Below, in pieces: positions 51,319 to 61,838 of a stretch of 64,000 bases of DNA; positions within the stretch are counted from its first letter, which is position 1, and every line of letters begins with the position of its first letter. Under the pieces are notes generated by a model. It worked only from the letters and a program-made list of their open reading frames with translations, had not been told where the DNA came from and ran no database searches. The position numbers were made by a program, and so were the translations under genes. This DNA is from CAVTWD01 sp963738325 (GTDB taxonomy: Bacteria > Actinomycetota > Acidimicrobiia > Acidimicrobiales > Ilumatobacteraceae), in NCBI GenBank assembly GCA_963738325.1, contig CAVTWD010000002.1, positions 1 to 64,000 on the forward strand, in the 5' to 3' direction.

Positions 51319-52518
51319 TCAGCGCAGCGCTCGGACGAGCGCGAGCGGGATGGCCGAGGCGAGCCGCAACTTCACGCCGAGCGGCACCGCGGCGAACACC
51401 GATCGCATGAGGGCCGCCACCTCCGACGGCGCGTGCGCGCCGGCCAGGTAGCGCGGACCATTCCGGCAGCGGGCAGGCGAAGAGGCCGTCGAAGAAAGCG
51501 CCTGACTCCGGCGGCGTCCAGGCGACGAGGCCTCGAGGCCGTAGCAGGCCAGTCCCCAGGCCCGAGCCGGCGGCGTAGGCCGGCCACACCGCTGCCCAGG
51601 CCGCGGCCGAGACCCGATGCGGGCGTGGCTCGGCGTTCGAGCGCGGCGACGATCGCGGCGACCACGGCCGGGGCGAGGCGCAGGGACGCACCCACCGAGA
51701 AGCCGCCCGCCGGGTGCACCATGCCGGCCGCGGCCCCGAATCCGACCGCTCGCTGGCGGCGGTCCGGGAGCGGCAGGCCGACCGGGAAGGCGGCCTCCTC
51801 GATGGAGCGGACTTCGTCGAGGCGAACCCCGCGGCGAGCCAGGCGCGACCCGGAGTCGCGCGCTCGAGGGACGCAGCGGCCAGGCCCGGACGGCGGGCGA
51901 GCGAGGTCTCCCCGAGCAGCCACCAACCATCCCCGAAGTCGAGGGCATGGCAGAAGGTCGGGTCGACGTCCTCCCCGCCCGGGGACGACCAATCCATGAG
52001 GATGCACGACCCGGCGGGGTACGGCGGCGCCGAGCACCGGGCCACCATCCGGTAGGCGGTCTGCACCGCCGGCGCAGGATGCTCGGCCCGATGGACGAGG
52101 GCTGGATGGTGGACCGTGGCGTCGATGAGGAGGATGGCGTCGAGGAACCGGCCGTCGGAAGCACGGCGGTGCTGCGCCGCCGGTCGTGGTTGGCCCCGAC
52201 GACCCGGCCGACGACGGTCGGCGCGCCGGGCGCTCGTGCTGCAGCTCAAAGGCCAGCGCAGCGTTGTCGAAGCTGCCGTACGCCCGCTCGAGCACGTGCT
52301 CGGTCTGCCCGATGACCGCGACGCGTTCCCAGCGGTGGGCCAGCGTTGCGCCGAGCCCGAGGCCGGTGAGCTCGTCGACCCAGATGCCATAGGTGTTGGT
52401 CGACGGCGAGTCACATGCCGGCGTCACCCGCACCACCTCGAGCCCGGCTTGGACCGACGCGGCCGCGATAACGAGGGCGGCCGGGCCACCGCCGATGACG
52501 GCGACGTCAAGCGGGCAT
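51319..52518 (-). pseudogene. lycopene cyclase-like FAD protein, frameshifted
   Basis: The N-terminus reads LDVAVIGGGPAALVIAAASV (dinucleotide-binding motif) just after the ppgK stop, then SPSTNTYGIWVDELTGLGLG, which is the lycopene beta-cyclase NxYGVWxDE motif. Later pieces are FLDAILLIDATV, CILMDWSSP, HALDFGDGWWLLGETSLA, VGFGAAAGMVHPAGGFSVG and ESGAFFDGLFACPLPEW. They occupy three frames. The enzyme closes the ends of lycopene to beta-rings, but no other carotenoid gene is visible here. Frame damage matches the neighbouring genes. Confidence 0.75.
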
Positions 52519-53256
52519 CAACCGGCGTTGATGGCGGCGCCCGACGATCCCTGCGTTGTTGCGGAGCTGCGCCAGCACCACGTTGGCTCGCACGTCGAGC
52601 AGCGGGAGGTACTTCTCGCCCTCCTTGCTCACTCCTCCCCCGAGGATCACGAGATCCGGCCAGAGCAACGACTCGAGGTGGCGGAGGTAGCTTGTTCAGG
52701 CGCTTGCCGTAATCCTTGGTGGACAGCTTCTCCCGGTCGCGCGCGGCTCCGCTGAAGCATGCGTCTCGGCATCCTTTCCGTCGATCTCGATGTGGCCGAG
52801 CTCGGTGTTCGGCACGAGGACACCATCGACGAACACCGCCGAGCCGATGCCCGTGCCGAGCGTGATCATGATGACGACGCCCTTCTGGCCCTGACCGACG
52901 CCGAAGCGCATCTCGGCGACGCCTGCGGCGTCCGCGTCGTTCATGACCGGCACGGGGCGGGCCGAGCAGCTTGGTGAACGTCGTGTCGGCGTCGAAGCCG
53001 ATCCACTCGTCGCCGACGTTCGCCGCCGTCTGGACGACGCCGTGCAGCACGACCCCCGGGAAGGTGCATGCCGACCGGCCCGATCGATGGCGAAGTGATC
53101 GGTGACCTGCTTGACGACGACTTCGACGCGTCGGGCTTGCGCGCCCTTGGGCGTTTCGAGACGGAACCGGTCGCCCCGTGAGCTGACCCGTGTCGACGTC
53201 GACCGGGGCCCCTTGATGCCGCTCCCGCCGATGTCGATGCCCAATCGAACTTCCAT
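52518..53256 (-). CDS. ppgK: polyphosphate glucokinase (ROK family), frameshifted
   Basis: The ATG at 53256 starts MEVRLGIDIGGSGIKG, the phosphate-binding motif of polyphosphate glucokinases. RFRLETPKGAQARRVEVVVK, VMNDADAAGVAEMRFGVGQG (catalytic Asp), VVIMITLGTGIGSAVFVDG and TELGHIEIDGKDAE follow, and the C-terminus runs through YGKRLNK to NNAGIVGAAINAG with a stop at 52518. At least three shifts are present (near 53200, 53050 and 52970, plus some near the end). It phosphorylates glucose with polyphosphate or ATP, an actinobacterial hallmark. The stop overlaps the lycopene cyclase start. Confidence 0.8.
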
Positions 53257-53266
53257 GCCTGTCTCC

Positions 53267-54199
<933 letters not shown>

Positions 54200-54334
54200 G
54201 GGCACCGTGCATAGCAGGCGACACGGCCAACTGCACTGCGCTGCCTCGGACGTCGTCACGCCCGGCTCGCCAGGCGACCGTGTGACCGATGACGTCTCGA
54301 CACCTCGTCGCTGCCGACGTTATCGTAGTGACGT

Positions 54335-54351
54335 TAACCTAACGCGGTTAG
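54335..54351 (+). promoter_or_regulatory. TetR-type operator over the MMPL promoter
   Basis: CTAAC-GCG-GTTAG (54339-54351) is a perfect 5-bp inverted repeat that overlaps a TAACCT -10-like box (54335-54340). It is 12 bases upstream of the MMPL start, with GGAGG between. The TetR gene at the end of the operon is the obvious candidate to bind it. Confidence 0.55.
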
Positions 54352-54363
54352 CGGAGGCTTCCC

Positions 54364-56616
54364 ATGCTTTCTCGCCTGGCCCCTGTGCTCGTCCGCCGGC
54401 GCCGCCTCGTGCTGGTGCTGGCCTTCGTTCTCCTCGCCGCCGCCGCCGTCTTCGGAGGCGGTGTGGCCAAGTCGCTCACGGGTGGAGGGTTCGACGACCC
54501 TTCCGCCGAGTCGTCACAAGCCAAACGCACGCTCGCCACCACCTTCCACCAGGGTGAGCCGAACCTCGTGTTCGTCGCCACGGCGCGGAGCGGCTCGGTC
54601 GACGGGGCGGGGGAAGTGGCGGCGGGTCGCGCGCTCACCGCCCAGCTGGCGACGACGCCGGGGGTCGTGCAAGCGGCGTCGTACTGGTCGCTCGGGCAGC
54701 CGGCGCCCCTGAAGAGCACGGCGGGCGAGAAAGCGCTCATCCTCGTGCGCGTCGCGGGTGACGACGACACCGCCACGGATCGTGCCGTGGCCATCGCCGA
54801 TCAGCTCACCCACGCGGGCGGGCCCCTCGAGCTCGCGGCGGGCGGGCAGACCATCGTCAACCACGCGGTCAGCTCGACGATCGAACACGACCTGCGCCGG
54901 GCCGAGTCGATCGCCCTGCCGATCACCCTCGTGCTGCTCGTCGTGGTCTTCGGCAGCGTCGTCGCCGCCCTCCTGCCCCTGGCCGTGGGCATCCTGGCGA
55001 TCATCGGCACCTTCGCCGTGCTCCAACTGCTCACCCTCTTCACGCCGGTGTCGATCTTCTCCCTCAACCTCACGACGGCCCTCGGGCTCGGTCTCGCCAT
55101 CGACTACAGCCTGTTCGTCGTCTCCCGGTTCCGAGAGGAGCTGGCCAACGGTCATGCCTCGCGCGCCGCCGTCGTGCGCACCGTGCGCACCGCCGGGCGG
55201 ACGGTCCTGTTCAGCGCGGGCACCGTGGCGGTGTCGCTGGCGGCCATGCTCGTGTTCCCGCTGACGTTCTTCCGGTCCTTCGCCTACGCCGGCATCGCCG
55301 TGTCGCTGCTCGCCGCCGCCGGTGCGGTGATCGTGCTGCCGGCTCTCCTGGCCGTTCTCGGGCCCCGCGTCGACAAGCTGCGGGTGTTCCATCGCCGCGG
55401 CGTGCCCGAGGTCGGCCAAGGCGTGTGGCACCGCATGGCGACGTTCGTCATGCGCCGTCCTGTCCCTGTGGCCACGGCCGTGATCGTCGTGCTCCTCGTC
55501 CTGGGCTCGCCCTTCCTCCGCATCCGCTTCGGGCTCCCCGACGACCGCGTTCTCTCGCCTGGCAGCCCCGCCCGAGCCGTGCAGGACAGCCTCCGCCACG
55601 ACTTCAGCTCGCGCGAGGCGTCAGGCCTCGAGGTCGTGGCGAGCGGGTTGGGAACGGCGCGCGACGCCGACATCTCCTCGTATGCCGCGTCGCTGTCGGC
55701 GCTCGGCGGGGTCGGGCGGGTCGACGCGCTGACCGGCAGCTACATCGGAGGGCGCCAAGTGGCACCGGCGTCGGCCGCCTCGGCCCGCTTCGCCGCCCCC
55801 CAGGCCACGTGGCTGAACGTCGTGCCCACGGTCGAGCCGGTGTCGCCGGCCGGCGAGCGTCTCGTGCGCGCCGTCCGGGCGGTGCCCGCGCCCTTCGCCG
55901 ACGTGAAGGTGGGCGGCGTGTCGGCGCAACTCGTCGACTCGAAAGCCACGCTGTTCTCCCGGTTGCCCCTCGCCGTCGCCATCATCGCCATCACCACCTT
56001 CGTGGTGCTCTTCCTGCTCTTCGGGAGCCTGCTGGTGCCGGTGATGGCCGTGATCCTCAACCTGCTCAGCCTGACGGCTACGTTCGGCGCGATGGTGTGG
56101 ATCTTTCAGGAAGGGCACCTGTCCGGAACCCTGGGATTCACCCCGACGGGCACGATCGCCGTCATCATGCCGATCCTGATGTTCTGCATCTCGTTCGGAT
56201 TGTCGATGGATTACGAGGTCTTTCTCCTGTCCCGCATCAAGGAGGAGCACGACCACGGCGCGGACACCACCACGTCGGTGGCGCGCGGCCTCGAGCGGAC
56301 GGGTCGGATCGTCACCGCCGCCGCCGTCCTCATCGCCGTGGTGTTCGTGGCCTTTGCCACGAGCGGGGTCTCCTTCATCAAGCTCTTCGGCATCGGGCTC
56401 ACCCTGGCCGTGCTGGTCGACGCCTTCCTCATCCGGGCGACGCTCGTGCCCGCGTTCATGAAGCTGGCGGGCGATGCCAACTGGTGGGCACCGCGCTGGA
56501 TGCGGCGCATCCACAACCGCTTCGGGATCCGCGAGCACGTCGACCTCGACGACGAGGGCGTCGGCGGGCTGCCGGTCCCAGTCCAGGCGCCTGTGGCCGT
56601 GGGCGGGGGCGGATGA
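54364..56616 (+). CDS. MMPL/RND-family membrane transporter
   Basis: The predicted protein has 750 residues with GGAGG seven bases before the ATG. Twelve membrane helices fall in two halves: one at the N-terminus, a ~140-residue outer loop, then SIALPITLVLLVVVFGSVVA and the helix with ALGLGLAIDYSLFVVSRFRE (the GxxxDY proton-relay motif). The second half has VAIIAITTFVVLFLLFGSLL and FCISFGLSMDYEVFLLSRIK. The layout is that of actinobacterial MMPL proteins, which export lipids or drugs. The stop overlaps tetR as ATGA, so transporter and regulator are cotranscribed. Confidence 0.93.
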   Translation: MLSRLAPVLVRRRRLVLVLAFVLLAAAAVFGGGVAKSLTGGGFDDPSAESSQAKRTLATTFHQGEPNLVFVATARSGSVDGAGEVAAGRALTAQLATTPGVVQAASYWSLGQPAPLKSTAGEKALILVRVAGDDDTATDRAVAIADQLTHAGGPLELAAGGQTIVNHAVSSTIEHDLRRAESIALPITLVLLVVVFGSVVAALLPLAVGILAIIGTFAVLQLLTLFTPVSIFSLNLTTALGLGLAIDYSLFVVSRFREELANGHASRAAVVRTVRTAGRTVLFSAGTVAVSLAAMLVFPLTFFRSFAYAGIAVSLLAAAGAVIVLPALLAVLGPRVDKLRVFHRRGVPEVGQGVWHRMATFVMRRPVPVATAVIVVLLVLGSPFLRIRFGLPDDRVLSPGSPARAVQDSLRHDFSSREASGLEVVASGLGTARDADISSYAASLSALGGVGRVDALTGSYIGGRQVAPASAASARFAAPQATWLNVVPTVEPVSPAGERLVRAVRAVPAPFADVKVGGVSAQLVDSKATLFSRLPLAVAIIAITTFVVLFLLFGSLLVPVMAVILNLLSLTATFGAMVWIFQEGHLSGTLGFTPTGTIAVIMPILMFCISFGLSMDYEVFLLSRIKEEHDHGADTTTSVARGLERTGRIVTAAAVLIAVVFVAFATSGVSFIKLFGIGLTLAVLVDAFLIRATLVPAFMKLAGDANWWAPRWMRRIHNRFGIREHVDLDDEGVGGLPVPVQAPVAVGGGG

Positions 56617-57296
56617 CGCCGGCGGCGCGCCGGCGGGCCCGGCGTGGCGAGGGCGACCGGCTGCGAGGAGAGATCCTGGCCGCGGCCGAGGAGCTGCTGC
56701 TCGAGACCGCCGATTCGTCGGCGGTCTCGATTCGCGCCATCGCCGAGCGCGTCGGGGTCACCCCACCATCGATCTACCGCCACTTCGCGGACAAGAACGA
56801 CCTCTTGTTCCATGTCTGCGCGGACGTCTTCGCCCGTCTCGACGATGCGCTTGAGAAGGCCGGGGCCAAGGCCACAGACCCCGTCGACGAGCTGCGTTGC
56901 AAGGCGAGTGCCTACATCGAGTTCGGGCTGACCTACCCGGAGAACTACCGGCTTCTCTTCATGCTCCACACGACCCTGCCGAGGCCCGCGGCTGACAGCG
57001 AGGCCATGGCCGGCACCAACGTGTTCCAACACCTGACCGAGACCGTGGAGCGGATGCTCGCCGTAGCCGAGCCCGGAACGCCTCGCCCCGACCCCTATGC
57101 GATGACCTGCGCGCTCTGGACCGCCGTCCACGGCGTCACGTCGTTGCGCATCTCGTTGCCCGAGTTCCCGTGGCCCGACGTCGCGACGCAGGTCGAGAAC
57201 CTGTGCCTTCCCTGGCGCGCCATGCTCGTCCCGGGGTCGCTCAAGGCTCCGCGCGCACGAGCTCGGCCATCCGCTCGCCGATCACCACGCACGTGA
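56613..57296 (+). CDS. TetR-family transcriptional regulator
   Basis: The predicted protein has 227 residues from the ATG overlapping the MMPL stop. The HTH is clear: LRGEILAAAEELLLETADSS, VSIRAIAERVGVTPPSIYRH and FADKNDLLFHVCADVF. The ligand domain has FGLTYPENYRLLFMLHTTLP and ends with WPDVATQVENLCLPWRAMLV, the TetR_C_13/WHG-like pattern. It probably represses its own operon through the inverted repeat at 54339. The last 56 bases overlap the convergent GMC gene. Confidence 0.92.
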   Translation: MTPAARRRARRGEGDRLRGEILAAAEELLLETADSSAVSIRAIAERVGVTPPSIYRHFADKNDLLFHVCADVFARLDDALEKAGAKATDPVDELRCKASAYIEFGLTYPENYRLLFMLHTTLPRPAADSEAMAGTNVFQHLTETVERMLAVAEPGTPRPDPYAMTCALWTAVHGVTSLRISLPEFPWPDVATQVENLCLPWRAMLVPGSLKAPRARARPSARRSPRT

Positions 57297-58653
57297 GGTG
57301 GGGGTTCGCGGTCGGCAGCTCGGGCATGATCGACGCGTCGGCCACATGGAGGCCGCCCACGCCGATCACGCCGCCCTTCGGGTCCACCACGGCGTCGGGA
57401 TCATCTGAGCGACCCATCCGGCACGTGCCGGCCGGGTGGTAGTAGCCACCGAGCGAGCGCGGCAGCCACGCGTCGAGATAACCGTCCTCGAGCAACGCCT
57501 CGAGCGGGGTGCCGTCCTCGTCGACCTCGACCCGCTCGGCGACCTCGGCGAAGGCGCGATGGCCCAGGACCGCCGCGAACCGGCGGACCGCGGCGCGCAT
57601 CCGATCCCAGTCGCGCTCGTCGCTCAGCATGGCCAGGTCGACGACGGGCTCCCCGGCTGGTTCGTGCGGGTCGATCCGGACCGATCCCCGCGACTCGACC
57701 CGCATGAGCGCCACGAGCACGCGCCCGAGGTCGCCCTCACCCAACCGGTTGAGTGGGGTGATGTGGATGTCGAGCCGGCCGGGGGTGGACGAGTCCTTGG
57801 CCACCACGCCGACGATGGCGCGGCCGGGAGCTGTCGGCTCCCGGAGCACCAGGGTGGCCCCGACGGCCGGGTGGTCGCAGAGGTTGGCGCCCAAGCCCGC
57901 ACGCGGGATGCCGCTGCGCAGGAGGATGGCGGGCGAGTGGAAGGCGCCGGCGCACACGACGACGGTGCTCGCCTCGATCACCTCACCATCGGCGAGCACG
58001 ACGCCGGTGGCGCGGCCGGCCTCGAGTGTCACGCGCTCGACGTGGGCTCCGGTGCGCACGACGAGATTCGGGCGACCGCGCGCCGGCGCGAGGTGGGTGA
58101 GGTCGGTGGTGGCGCGGCGGTCGTCGCGCCACTGGAACCGCGCGGGGGCCACACCCTCCCTCCACGGGTCGGCTTCGTCGACCCTCGCACCGATGGCCGC
58201 GGCCAGGGTCTCGTCGACCGCCCCCCGGCACGACGGAGGGCAGGCCGTGAACCCGGCCGCTGCCCGCGCCACCATGGGGCCGAGGTGGCGCCAATCCCAC
58301 CCGTGGGCGCCGTAGTCGCGCTCCCAACGGTCGAGATCGGCAGGCAAGGGCCGCTGCACCACCATCCCGTTGATCAGCGAGCCGCCCCCCAGCCCGCGGC
58401 CCTGGAGGTAGGGCACGGGTCCCTGCGCGGTGTGGCGAGTCGCCTGCAGCGCCGGCCAGGTCGCGCCGCTCACCGCCTCCGCGGCGAAGAAGTCCGGGCC
58501 GTGGAGCGCGTCCGCCGCCGCCGCTGGCCAGGTGCCGGGGCCGGCCTCGAGGAGCAGCACCGTTCGCGCCGGGTCCTCCGACAGCCGCGCCGCGAGTACC
58601 GCGCCCGCCGAACCGGCCCCGACCACGATGTGGTCGGGACGGCGGTCAGGCAT
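57241..58653 (-). CDS. GMC-family FAD oxidoreductase
   Basis: The predicted protein has 470 residues. DHIVVGAGSAGAVLAARLSE is the FAD-binding motif; QGRGLGGGSLINGMVVQRPL is GMC signature 1, GAFHSPAILLRSGIP is signature 2, and GGYYHPAGTCRMG contains the active-site His. It lacks a signal peptide and is shorter than choline dehydrogenase. The length and sequence style resemble actinobacterial GMC oxidoreductases such as MftG, but no mycofactocin genes are present. It oxidises an alcohol. The start overlaps the histidine phosphatase stop by eight bases. Confidence 0.9.
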   Translation of the reverse strand: MPDRRPDHIVVGAGSAGAVLAARLSEDPARTVLLLEAGPGTWPAAAADALHGPDFFAAEAVSGATWPALQATRHTAQGPVPYLQGRGLGGGSLINGMVVQRPLPADLDRWERDYGAHGWDWRHLGPMVARAAAGFTACPPSCRGAVDETLAAAIGARVDEADPWREGVAPARFQWRDDRRATTDLTHLAPARGRPNLVVRTGAHVERVTLEAGRATGVVLADGEVIEASTVVVCAGAFHSPAILLRSGIPRAGLGANLCDHPAVGATLVLREPTAPGRAIVGVVAKDSSTPGRLDIHITPLNRLGEGDLGRVLVALMRVESRGSVRIDPHEPAGEPVVDLAMLSDERDWDRMRAAVRRFAAVLGHRAFAEVAERVEVDEDGTPLEALLEDGYLDAWLPRSLGGYYHPAGTCRMGRSDDPDAVVDPKGGVIGVGGLHVADASIMPELPTANPHLTCVVIGERMAELVRAEP

Positions 58654-59296
58654 CCGATTGCGTGGATGCGGGCAGTCCGGCGAGATGGGCGGCGTCGTTG
58701 TAGCGACGCAGCCGCCACAGACCCGATGGCTGCTGCTCGACGTCGGTGATCGACGTGTTCAGCGTGCGCAGCTCGAACCCGCCGGTGAGGGGGGTCCGCA
58801 GGAAGAGGCGGAGGGCGACGTCGATGACCCCGGCGTGGCAGAACGCGATGACCGTCGCGCCCTTGTGCGTGTTCACCAGGTTGGCCAGGGCCGCGGCGGC
58901 TCGGTACTGGAAGCCGGCGACCGTCTCGCCACCGGGAAAGCCGAGCACATAGGGATCGGTCTCCCACGACGTCGTCTCGACGCGTTGCACCACCTCGTCC
59001 CAGGACAACCCGTCGAACTCGGGCCCGGGATCCATCTCGCGCAGCCCGGGGTCGAGACCGATCTCCAGATCGCCGAGAGCGGCCACGACGATCGTGGCCG
59101 TCTCGAGGGCGCGGGGCATGTCGCTCGAGATCACGACGTCGGCGGTCACCTCGGGATGAGCGAGCCATCGGTCGCGCAGCGCTTCGGACTGGCGCTGCCC
59201 GAGGGGGGTGAGGCCCGTGCAGGTGGCCATGCCGCCGACCACTCGCCGGACGGTCACCTGGGATTCGCCATGGCGCACGAGCAGCAGCCGCGTCAC
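58646..59296 (-). CDS. histidine phosphatase (phosphoglycerate mutase-like) family protein
   Basis: The predicted protein has 216 residues. LLLVRHGESQVTVRRVVGG contains the RHG catalytic motif, ISSDMPRALETATIVVAAL the second Arg, DPGLREMDPGPEFDGLSWDE the acid, and ATVIAFCHAGVIDVALRLFL the second His. Phosphatases of this type act on many phosphomonoesters. It shares an operon with the downstream GMC gene. Confidence 0.9.
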   Translation of the reverse strand: MTRLLLVRHGESQVTVRRVVGGMATCTGLTPLGQRQSEALRDRWLAHPEVTADVVISSDMPRALETATIVVAALGDLEIGLDPGLREMDPGPEFDGLSWDEVVQRVETTSWETDPYVLGFPGGETVAGFQYRAAAALANLVNTHKGATVIAFCHAGVIDVALRLFLRTPLTGGFELRTLNTSITDVEQQPSGLWRLRRYNDAAHLAGLPASTQSDA

Positions 59297-59414
59297 GAGG
59301 CTGGCAGGTTACCCGTGGGACGGCCCCTTCATGGATCCCTAACAATCGGGGCACGGAACGCTCACGCCGGATGCTTTGACTGGTGGCCAGGCAACGAGAG
59401 AACGGATGGGACGT

Positions 59415-59909
59415 ATGAAGCTCACCAAGCGCCAGCGCCTGGCGGCCGTGGTGGTGGCCGGCGCCGCCGTCGTGGGGATCGGTACCGTGGCGTGGGCCCA
59501 GACCGATCACACGGTCGACACGCCGGCCTTGGCGGCCACCGCCACCACGACGACACCGTCGCCGTCGGCGAGCACTCCGACCAAGCCCAAGGCCCGACCC
59601 ATGCGCCCCGGTCCGGTGCGGCGTGCCCTCGGCCGCGCCGTCCACGGCGACGTGGTGGTGCGCCAACCGGGCGGCGGCTACGCGACCGTCACCTTCGACC
59701 GTGGTCAGGTGACGTCGGCGAGCGGGAGCCAGATCACCTTGAAGCGGCCCGACGGCCCGAGCGTGCAGTTGACGATCAACGCCGATACGAAGTTCCGGGG
59801 CATCGCCAGCGCGGCGGCCATCCGGCTGAACGAGCCGGCCGTGGTGATCTCCAAGGGCAAGGTGGCGACGATGGTGGTGCAGCGGGCCAAGCCGGCGACC
59901 ACCGGCTGA
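59415..59909 (+). CDS. secreted small protein with DUF5666-like domain
   Basis: The predicted protein is about 164 residues. A signal sequence (LAAVVVAGAAVVGIGTVAWA) is followed by a Thr/Pro/Ser linker and a beta-barrel-like domain with GGYATVTFDRGQVTSASGSQ and ITLKRPDGPSVQLTINADTK. These are the strand-turn patterns of DUF5666 proteins. The start MKLTKRQRL is chosen for its signal peptide; an ATG three codons earlier is possible. The function is unknown, with an extracellular binding protein as a guess. A strong terminator follows. Confidence 0.72.
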   Translation: MKLTKRQRLAAVVVAGAAVVGIGTVAWAQTDHTVDTPALAATATTTTPSPSASTPTKPKARPMRPGPVRRALGRAVHGDVVVRQPGGGYATVTFDRGQVTSASGSQITLKRPDGPSVQLTINADTKFRGIASAAAIRLNEPAVVISKGKVATMVVQRAKPATTG

Positions 59910-59961
59910 GACGACCCGAGGCGCCAGACACGCGCCGCGACGCCATCGCATCACCATCTCG

Positions 59962-59996
59962 CGCGGCTGAGCGGCGTCCTACGCCGCTCAGCCGCG
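59962..59996. terminator. 15-bp perfect hairpin between convergent genes
   Basis: CGCGGCTGAGCGGCG-TCCTA-CGCCGCTCAGCCGCG is a perfect palindrome around a five-base loop. It lies 53 bases after the DUF5666-like stop and 19 bases after the Rieske gene stop, so it can terminate both. Confidence 0.85.
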
Positions 59997-60014
59997 TCAG
60001 ATCGCCCGGAGTGG

Positions 60015-61364
60015 TCAGCGCTCGCCGATCCACTCCCCCAGGAGGGCGTGGTGGTGGCGCAGCTTGGTCTCCTGGTAATTGGCGAAGGTGACCGTGTCGA
60101 TGGCTCCGCTGGTCAGGCCCTGCTGCACCTTCGGCAGGTTGAACACGTCCTGGTTGAAGACGCGGGCCAGCAGGCCGAGCTCGGTCGCCTCGGTCCAGTC
60201 GGCGTCGGCGTCGAGCCAGTGCAGCGGCGCGGGCGGAGGTCGCTCGCCCTGGAACGGAGCGAGGTAGTAGCACTCCATGATCGCCTCGTCATGGCGGTCA
60301 CCGTGGGGGCGGAACCGGTACGCGATCCGGTTGTACGACGCCCACGGATGGAAGTTCGGGAAGACCGTGTAGTAGATGCTGTCGCACATCTCGGCGTCGG
60401 ACAGCTCGAGGGCCGACTCGCCGACGAAGGGCACGAGCGACCGCCGCCGCATGTCGCCGACGACCTGGCGCGCCGTCGAGCCCTCGGGCACCACGACGGG
60501 CGCGGGCTCGTCGAGGTCGCGGTCCATCATGGCGTCGATCATGTCCTGCTCGCTCGGAACCCACTTCAGGTGCGGGCTGGGGGTCCCGTTCGGCGTGATG
60601 GCTCGGGAGAAGCTGCCGAACACGTCGTACTGGGAGTTGGCGTCGCCGATCCCAGGGAGGAGCTGCGGATGCGTGGCCACCACGTGGTAGGCCTCCATGA
60701 AGGCCTCTTGCGCCAGCTTCCAGTTGCAGCGGAGCACCTTGGCCACGTGGGCCTGGGTGTAGCGGTCCTCCAGGGGCCAGCGGGCGAAGTGCTCGGGCAG
60801 ATCGCCGAGGTAGCTCGCCAGCGGCTCACATCCCGGATCGAGGTTGATGAAGACGAAGCCACCCCACGTGCCGACCTTGGCCTCGGGGAGGCTCCAGTCG
60901 TTGGTGACCTGCGGGAAGTCCCACGAGCAGGGCACGTGCTTGAGCGAGCCGTCGATGTTCCACGCGAAGCCGTGGAAGGAGCAGCGGAACTCGTTGTCGC
61001 GCCCGCTGTGCTCCTTCAGCAGGCGGCCCCGGTGGAGGCAGATGTTGCGGAAGGCCTGGATCCGATCGGGGGCCGAGCGCACGACGAGCACCGAGATGCC
61101 GGCGACGTCGTACACGACGTGATCGCCGACCACCGGGATGTCCTCCTCGCGGCAGGCCATCTGCCAGACCCGGGGCCACAGGCGCTCCTTCTCGAGCTCG
61201 TGGAAGGCCCGCGAGGTGTAGCGCTCGACCGGGACGAAGCTCGGGCCGGGCTCCATCGGCGATTCGGCCCGCAGCACGGGCGGCACCGGCATGGAGTCCG
61301 CGTCGAGGAGGCCTTGGTACCCGACGCCGCGCGAGCGGGCTGATACGTGGTCGGCGATGGTCAC
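60015..61364 (-). CDS. Rieske-type aromatic ring-hydroxylating oxygenase, large subunit
   Basis: The predicted protein has 449 residues from the GTG at 61364, which overlaps the upstream stop as GTGA. The Rieske [2Fe-2S] ligands are in FRNICLHRGRLLKEH (CxH) and FRCSFHGFAWNIDG (CxxH). The catalytic iron site is the NWKLAQEAFMEAYHVVATHP helix with the two His. The C-terminal domain ends near FANYQETKLRHHHALLGEWI. It hydroxylates an aromatic or steroid-like ring using electrons from a separate reductase, none of which is seen in the window. The tiny upstream gene is coupled to it. Confidence 0.92.
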   Translation of the reverse strand: MTIADHVSARSRGVGYQGLLDADSMPVPPVLRAESPMEPGPSFVPVERYTSRAFHELEKERLWPRVWQMACREEDIPVVGDHVVYDVAGISVLVVRSAPDRIQAFRNICLHRGRLLKEHSGRDNEFRCSFHGFAWNIDGSLKHVPCSWDFPQVTNDWSLPEAKVGTWGGFVFINLDPGCEPLASYLGDLPEHFARWPLEDRYTQAHVAKVLRCNWKLAQEAFMEAYHVVATHPQLLPGIGDANSQYDVFGSFSRAITPNGTPSPHLKWVPSEQDMIDAMMDRDLDEPAPVVVPEGSTARQVVGDMRRRSLVPFVGESALELSDAEMCDSIYYTVFPNFHPWASYNRIAYRFRPHGDRHDEAIMECYYLAPFQGERPPPAPLHWLDADADWTEATELGLLARVFNQDVFNLPKVQQGLTSGAIDTVTFANYQETKLRHHHALLGEWIGER

Positions 61365-61615
61365 AGCACCACTCCGTCCGCGTCGGGGCGCGCCCCGGCG
61401 CCCATCAGATCCTTCGGGTTCTTGGCCACATGGGCGGGCACTTGCGGGCCCGCCAGCCAGCCGCACAGCTGCGGGTCCACGTGGTGAAGGGCACCCGAGA
61501 CCCAGTCGCCTTCGGAGGTGAACACCCCGATCACGCCGTCCTGGTCCACGCTGACCAGCCCGTCGTCGCGCACCTCGTAAATGGCCCCACTCAGGGGATG
61601 GCGTCGTTTGCGCAC
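61361..61615 (-). CDS. small protein coupled to the Rieske oxygenase
   Basis: The predicted protein has 84 residues, with GGAGGG eight bases before the GTG start. KRRHPLSGAIYEVRDDGLVS and VIGVFTSEGDWVSGALHHVD predict a compact beta-rich fold. A Cys (DPQLCGWLAG) is present but no motif is recognised. Tight coupling to the oxygenase suggests a role as an accessory or assembly protein. Confidence 0.65.
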   Translation of the reverse strand: MRKRRHPLSGAIYEVRDDGLVSVDQDGVIGVFTSEGDWVSGALHHVDPQLCGWLAGPQVPAHVAKNPKDLMGAGARPDADGVVL

Positions 61616-61802
61616 GTCAAGCCCTCCGCGCTCAGTTCCTGGGCGACGCTAAATTGATCGTGGAGTGATTTCCTCACCCCTGAGTCCTCGCCGTGCAGGA
61701 CCTTGGTCCCGAGGCTCGTGCTGCTCGGGCACCCCAACTCGGAATGTCGGGGAAGGTCTTCGTGCGGAGGTCGATCCGGTTTCGCCACCGGAGTACGTAT
61801 CT

Positions 61803-61834
61803 CGGAGGGGGGAAGCTCTCCTTCCCCCCCTCCG
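61803..61834. terminator. GC-rich hairpin after the VWA gene
   Basis: CGGAGGGGGGAAG-CTCTC-CTTCCCCCCCTCCG forms a 12-13-bp stem five bases beyond the VWA stop on the minus strand. It shares a core with the hairpins at 46483 and 49272. Confidence 0.75.
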
Positions 61835-61838
61835 CTAC

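Noticed and set aside
55425..56612. Large N-terminal extension of the TetR frame
   Set aside because: This part is a shadow of the MMPL gene; TetR starts at the ATGA overlap at 56613.
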